Source: Actinomycetes bacterium
Lineage (GTDB): Bacteria; Actinomycetota; Actinomycetes; S36-B12
Direction: 5' to 3'
DNA length: 7,225 nt
Assembly: GCA_030425745.1 (NCBI GenBank)
Contig: JAUHZW010000107.1
Location: 1 to 7,225 of the forward strand
The notes below the pieces were generated by a model. That model had not been told where the DNA came from. It saw only the letters and a list, made by a program, of their open reading frames with translations, and did not search any database. Positions 6,347 to 7,225 of this stretch are shown piece after piece (positions within the stretch are counted from its first letter, which is position 1; each line of letters begins with the position of its first letter). The translations under genes and the position numbers were made by a program.

Positions 6347-6370
6347 GGTCATGTCGCTGGCGACGTGACC
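6347..6370 (-). promoter_or_regulatory. Imperfect 10-bp hairpin in the leader of the NlpC/P60 gene
   Basis: On the minus strand, GGTCACGTCG and CGACATGACC are complementary at 9 of 10 positions (one C-A mismatch), separated by CCAG. It lies about 30 nt before the GTG start and just downstream of the presumed transcription start, so it could sit at the 5' end of the mRNA. It could be an RNA stabiliser or translational element, or a DNA operator. No U-tract follows. Confidence 0.5.
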
Positions 6371-6380
6371 CCGGTGTCCA

Positions 6381-6413
6381 AGAATGGTCACACGAAGGTA
6401 ACAGATTGGTGAC
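6381..6413 (-). promoter_or_regulatory. Three GTNACC direct repeats at 11-bp spacing abutting a -10-like hexamer, upstream of the NlpC/P60 gene
   Basis: On the minus strand GTCACC begins at 6413, GTTACC at 6402 and GTGACC at 6391, exactly 11 bp apart with 5-nt spacers AATCT and TTCGT. The last repeat touches CATTCT (6386-6381), a possible -10, so the repeats replace the -35 region. A further in-phase GTCACG occurs at 6369, with the intervening site (6380) degenerate. Direct repeats of about 11 bp on one DNA face are typical of OmpR/PhoB-family response regulators. MtrA of this family is known to control NlpC/P60 (ripA-like) genes in actinobacteria and is the best candidate by inference. The rest of the 232-bp spacer (6318-6549) holds the hairpin and two palindromes listed separately. 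Confidence 0.6.
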
Positions 6414-6461
6414 GACGCGCCACAATTCCGGGTCTCGGTGGGGAGCGTTCCGGCTGTGACG

Positions 6462-6475
6462 CGTGGGCACCCACG
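6462..6475. promoter_or_regulatory. 14-nt palindrome CGTGGG-CA-CCCACG upstream of the NlpC/P60 gene
   Basis: Perfect 6-bp arms with a 2-nt centre, located between the 77-aa gene and the NlpC/P60 promoter region. It could be an operator or part of a terminator for the 77-aa gene, but no U-tract follows on either strand. Function is open. Confidence 0.4.
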
Positions 6476-6500
6476 ACGGTTCCCTCACGCAGAGCAGGTA

Positions 6501-6512
6501 TGACCCAGGTCA
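6501..6512. promoter_or_regulatory. 12-nt palindrome TGACC-CA-GGTCA upstream of the NlpC/P60 gene
   Basis: Perfect 5-bp arms around a 2-nt centre. On the minus strand the left arm with its flanking G reads GTGACC, the same hexamer as one of the phased repeats, but it is about 100 bp away and not in their 11-bp phase. Possible operator. Confidence 0.35.
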
Positions 6513-6549
6513 CGCGCACCAGGTCGAGGGAGGGATCGCGCAATCCGCG

Positions 6550-6783
6550 TCACGATGCCCGAGTGACGAGCCGCAGCGGCGGGATGAGCCCGGTCTCGGC
6601 GAGCACGGCCACCGCAGCCGCGTGCTCGTCGGGGATCTCCGCTGAGCCGGCCACGGGAGTGTCCGCGGGGGCGGCCGTGGGAATCTCCGCGGGAGCGGCC
6701 ACGGGCGGGCCGAGCAGGACCGTCACGACGCAGTCGTCGCAGGCCGCGCCGGCAACAGTGCAGGTACCACAGTCGATGATCAT
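6550..6783 (-). CDS. Small conserved actinobacterial protein with two CxxC motifs and an octapeptide repeat linker (77 aa)
   Basis: Function unknown. The N-terminus MIIDCGTCTVAGAACDDCVVTVLLG carries C5, C8, C15 and C18, two CxxC pairs six residues apart, which could hold one zinc or iron site. The C-terminus AAAVAVLAETGLIPPLRLV is the second conserved block I recognise from actinobacterial proteins of this kind. Between them lie three 8-residue repeats (P-V/T-A-A/G-P/S-A-E/D-I/T, residues 27-50), an expanded linker. ATG 6783 is chosen over a GTG 20 codons upstream because the Cys motif begins there and a TAGCGT -10 box lies 7 nt upstream, indicating a leaderless mRNA. The promoter resembles the PafBC-dependent DNA-damage type. 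It sits 56 nt after the 92-aa zinc-ribbon-like gene and 232 nt before the NlpC/P60 gene. No signal peptide. Confidence 0.8.
   Translation of the reverse strand: MIIDCGTCTVAGAACDDCVVTVLLGPPVAAPAEIPTAAPADTPVAGSAEIPDEHAAAVAVLAETGLIPPLRLVTRAS
6634..6705. repeat. 3 x 24-bp in-frame tandem repeat in the 77-aa gene
   Basis: Three adjoining 24-mers (6634-6657, 6658-6681, 6682-6705) share the core tccgc(g/t)g(g/a)g(g/c/a)... followed by cggcc(a/g)(c/t)ggg on the plus strand. They encode PVAGSAEI, PTAAPADT and PVAAPAEI on the minus strand. The unit keeps frame exactly, so copy-number change would lengthen only the linker between the Cys-rich head and the C-terminal helix. Confidence 0.85.
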
Positions 6784-6830
6784 GTCCCGGACGCTAGAGC
6801 CGGGGTCTGACAACTGCGCAGGTCCGACAA
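6784..6830 (-). promoter_or_regulatory. PafBC/RecA-NDp-like promoter of the 77-aa gene, with duplicated TTGTCRGAC element
   Basis: On the minus strand TTGTCAGAC (6813-6805), then 8 nt, then TAGCGT (6796-6791), then 7 nt and ATG 6783. The known LexA-independent DNA-damage promoter of actinobacteria is TTGTCRGTG-N8-TANNNT; the match is complete except for positions 8-9 (AC instead of TG). A second copy, TTGTCGGAC, lies 17 bp upstream (6830-6822), at the same 9+8 period, but has no -10 box of its own. The 7-nt gap to ATG implies a leaderless transcript. Confidence 0.6.
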
Positions 6831-6839
6831 CGGCCCGGG

Positions 6840-7118
6840 TCACGGACCGCCGTCGCCTGGCCCCTCATCCGCAGGCCCGCCGAAGGCGGGGCGGGCCACG
6901 ATCTCGACCCGGTCGCCCGCGCCGCACCAGCGGCACACGACCGACTCGATGGTCTCAGCGAGCACCTCACGCTCATCGATCGCCGGCTCACCGGCCATGT
7001 CGAGGTGCCAGAACTCCCGCACGCGCGTCGTGCGGGTGATGTCGAACCGGGTCAGGTTGCCGCAGTGGGCACAGCGCCACCGGGACTGCTCATCGGGGAT
7101 CTGAGGGGAATCGGCCAC
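6840..7118 (-). CDS. Zinc-ribbon-like conserved actinobacterial protein (92 aa)
   Basis: Function unknown. Two CxxC knuckles, WRCAHCGNLTRFD (C16, C19) and VVCRWCGAGD (C62, C65), are 42 residues apart and very likely bind one zinc, as in rubredoxin-like zinc ribbons. Between them is a charged, beta-rich stretch, FDITRTTRVREFWHLDMAGEPAIDEREVLAETIES, which I recognise as a conserved pattern in small actinobacterial proteins near NlpC/P60 genes (not searched). The C-terminus (about 76-92) is Gly/Pro/Asp-rich and disordered. Start is GTG 7118 because a TAGGCT -10-like box lies 6 nt upstream, implying a leaderless mRNA; there is no Shine-Dalgarno. It is the first of two small Cys-pair genes and is divergent from the partial gene at 7174. 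Such ribbons may bind nucleic acid or protein; the sequence does not say which. Confidence 0.82.
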   Translation of the reverse strand: MADSPQIPDEQSRWRCAHCGNLTRFDITRTTRVREFWHLDMAGEPAIDEREVLAETIESVVCRWCGAGDRVEIVARPAFGGPADEGPGDGGP

Positions 7119-7124
7119 ACCACG

Positions 7125-7130
7125 AGCCTA
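7125..7130 (-). promoter_or_regulatory. -10 box (TAGGCT) of the leaderless zinc-ribbon-like gene
   Basis: TAGGCT on the minus strand fits TANNNT and is 6 nt before GTG 7118. At the position where a TTGTCRGAC element would be expected the sequence is ACAATGCCG, so this promoter is not of the damage-inducible type seen on either side. No clear -35. Confidence 0.45.
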
Positions 7131-7143
7131 TCGATGCCCGGCA

Positions 7144-7173
7144 TTGTCAGACGTCGGGCCTACGGTCGCCCAC
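7144..7173 (+). promoter_or_regulatory. PafBC/RecA-NDp-like promoter of the divergent gene at 7174
   Basis: TTGTCAGAC (7144-7152), 8 nt, TACGGT (7161-7166), 7 nt, ATG 7174. The upstream element is identical to that of the 77-aa gene, and the spacing to the -10 and to the ATG is the same. It differs from the mycobacterial damage consensus TTGTCRGTG-N8-TANNNT only at positions 8-9. Leaderless start expected. Confidence 0.6.
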
Positions 7174-7225
7174 ATGACCCAACCCAGGCACGCCGGTGAC
7201 CACGAAGTGCCACCCGGCCATGCGC
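7174..7225 (+). CDS. N-terminus of a divergent gene running off the window (17 codons visible)
   Basis: The frame from ATG 7174 is open to the window end and reads MTQPRHAGDHEVPPGHA. This polar, probably disordered N-terminus has no recognisable domain. The support for a real gene is the well-formed promoter directly upstream with a leaderless 7-nt gap, and its divergent placement. The damage-type promoter suggests a DNA repair product. In mycobacteria the gene divergent from the NlpC/P60 gene Rv2190c encodes a DEDDh exonuclease fused to a UvrC-type nuclease domain (Rv2191, from memory), which would fit, and a helicase is another option. Neither is shown by the 17 residues seen. Confidence 0.5.
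   Translation, partial: MTQPRHAGDHEVPPGHA

Noticed and set aside
5328..6368. 346-codon open frame on the plus strand, antisense to the NlpC/P60 gene
   Set aside because: The minus strand has a signal peptide, coiled coil and full catalytic motifs. The plus product (HADVVDTAAEVEH... and Gly/Leu/Val repeats) has no domain features.
6318..6488. 57-codon N-terminal extension of the NlpC/P60 gene from the upstream ATG at 6488
   Set aside because: It would bury the Sec signal peptide and include the phased repeats and leader hairpin as coding sequence. GTG 6317 has a good GGGAGG site.
6318..6549. A ydaO/yuaA (cyclic di-AMP) riboswitch upstream of the NlpC/P60 gene
   Set aside because: Such switches often precede actinobacterial cell-wall hydrolase genes, so I looked for the conserved core segments. 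They are not recognisable and the presumed leader is only about 57 nt.
6634..6705. CRISPR-like array
   Set aside because: The 24-bp units adjoin without spacers and encode an octapeptide in frame, so this is a coding minisatellite.
7005..7199. 64-codon open frame on the plus strand across the zinc-ribbon gene start and divergent spacer
   Set aside because: It overlaps the 92-aa gene antisense, crosses both promoters, and is in a different frame from the better supported start at 7174.

Overview
The window reads as chromosomal DNA from a high-GC actinobacterium. Third codon positions are almost all G/C, GTG starts occur, and several genes look leaderless. The content also fits: a FadD15-type acyl-CoA ligase, a TB16.3-type SRPBCC protein, an ArsA-like protein with a C-terminal HSP20-like domain, and a RipA-type NlpC/P60 hydrolase. 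From memory the core order resembles Mycobacterium tuberculosis Rv2184c-Rv2191 and the glucokinase neighbourhood of Streptomyces. A Micrococcales-type genome is a reasonable guess, but genus cannot be fixed from sequence alone. No mobile element, CRISPR array, tRNA or rRNA is seen.

Left part (1-3309, all minus strand): a tight run, probably one operon, transcribed toward position 1. In order it encodes an SRPBCC protein (2884-3309), a calcineurin-like metallophosphoesterase (2098-2880), a TB16.3-like SRPBCC protein (1622-2068), an ArsA-like protein whose P-loop has lost both lysines (512-1561), a 135-aa CxxC protein with a Pro/Gly/Glu linker (112-519), and the first 34 codons of a ROK glucokinase (1-102). 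Gaps are 3, 29, 60, -8 and 9 nt.

Middle (3310-5234): a 61-bp divergent spacer separates that operon from a plus-strand FadD15-type long-chain acyl-CoA ligase (3371-5164). This converges on the next gene across a 70-bp spacer holding an inverted repeat.

Right part (5235-7225): a secreted coiled-coil NlpC/P60 peptidoglycan hydrolase (5235-6317, minus) has a complex upstream region. That region holds three GTNACC repeats spaced exactly 11 bp, a -10-like hexamer, a leader hairpin and two further palindromes. Upstream lie two small minus-strand genes with paired CxxC motifs: 77 aa, carrying a 3 x 24-bp in-frame minisatellite, and 92 aa, a zinc-ribbon-like protein. A divergent plus-strand gene starts at 7174 and runs off the window.

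The most striking signal is regulatory. The 77-aa gene and the gene at 7174 share the promoter TTGTCAGAC-N8-TANNGT followed by exactly 7 nt and ATG. This closely resembles the actinobacterial LexA-independent DNA-damage promoter (RecA-NDp, recognised through PafBC; consensus TTGTCRGTG-N8-TANNNT). It suggests that a small uncharacterised CxxC protein and the partial gene belong to the mitomycin-type DNA-damage response.
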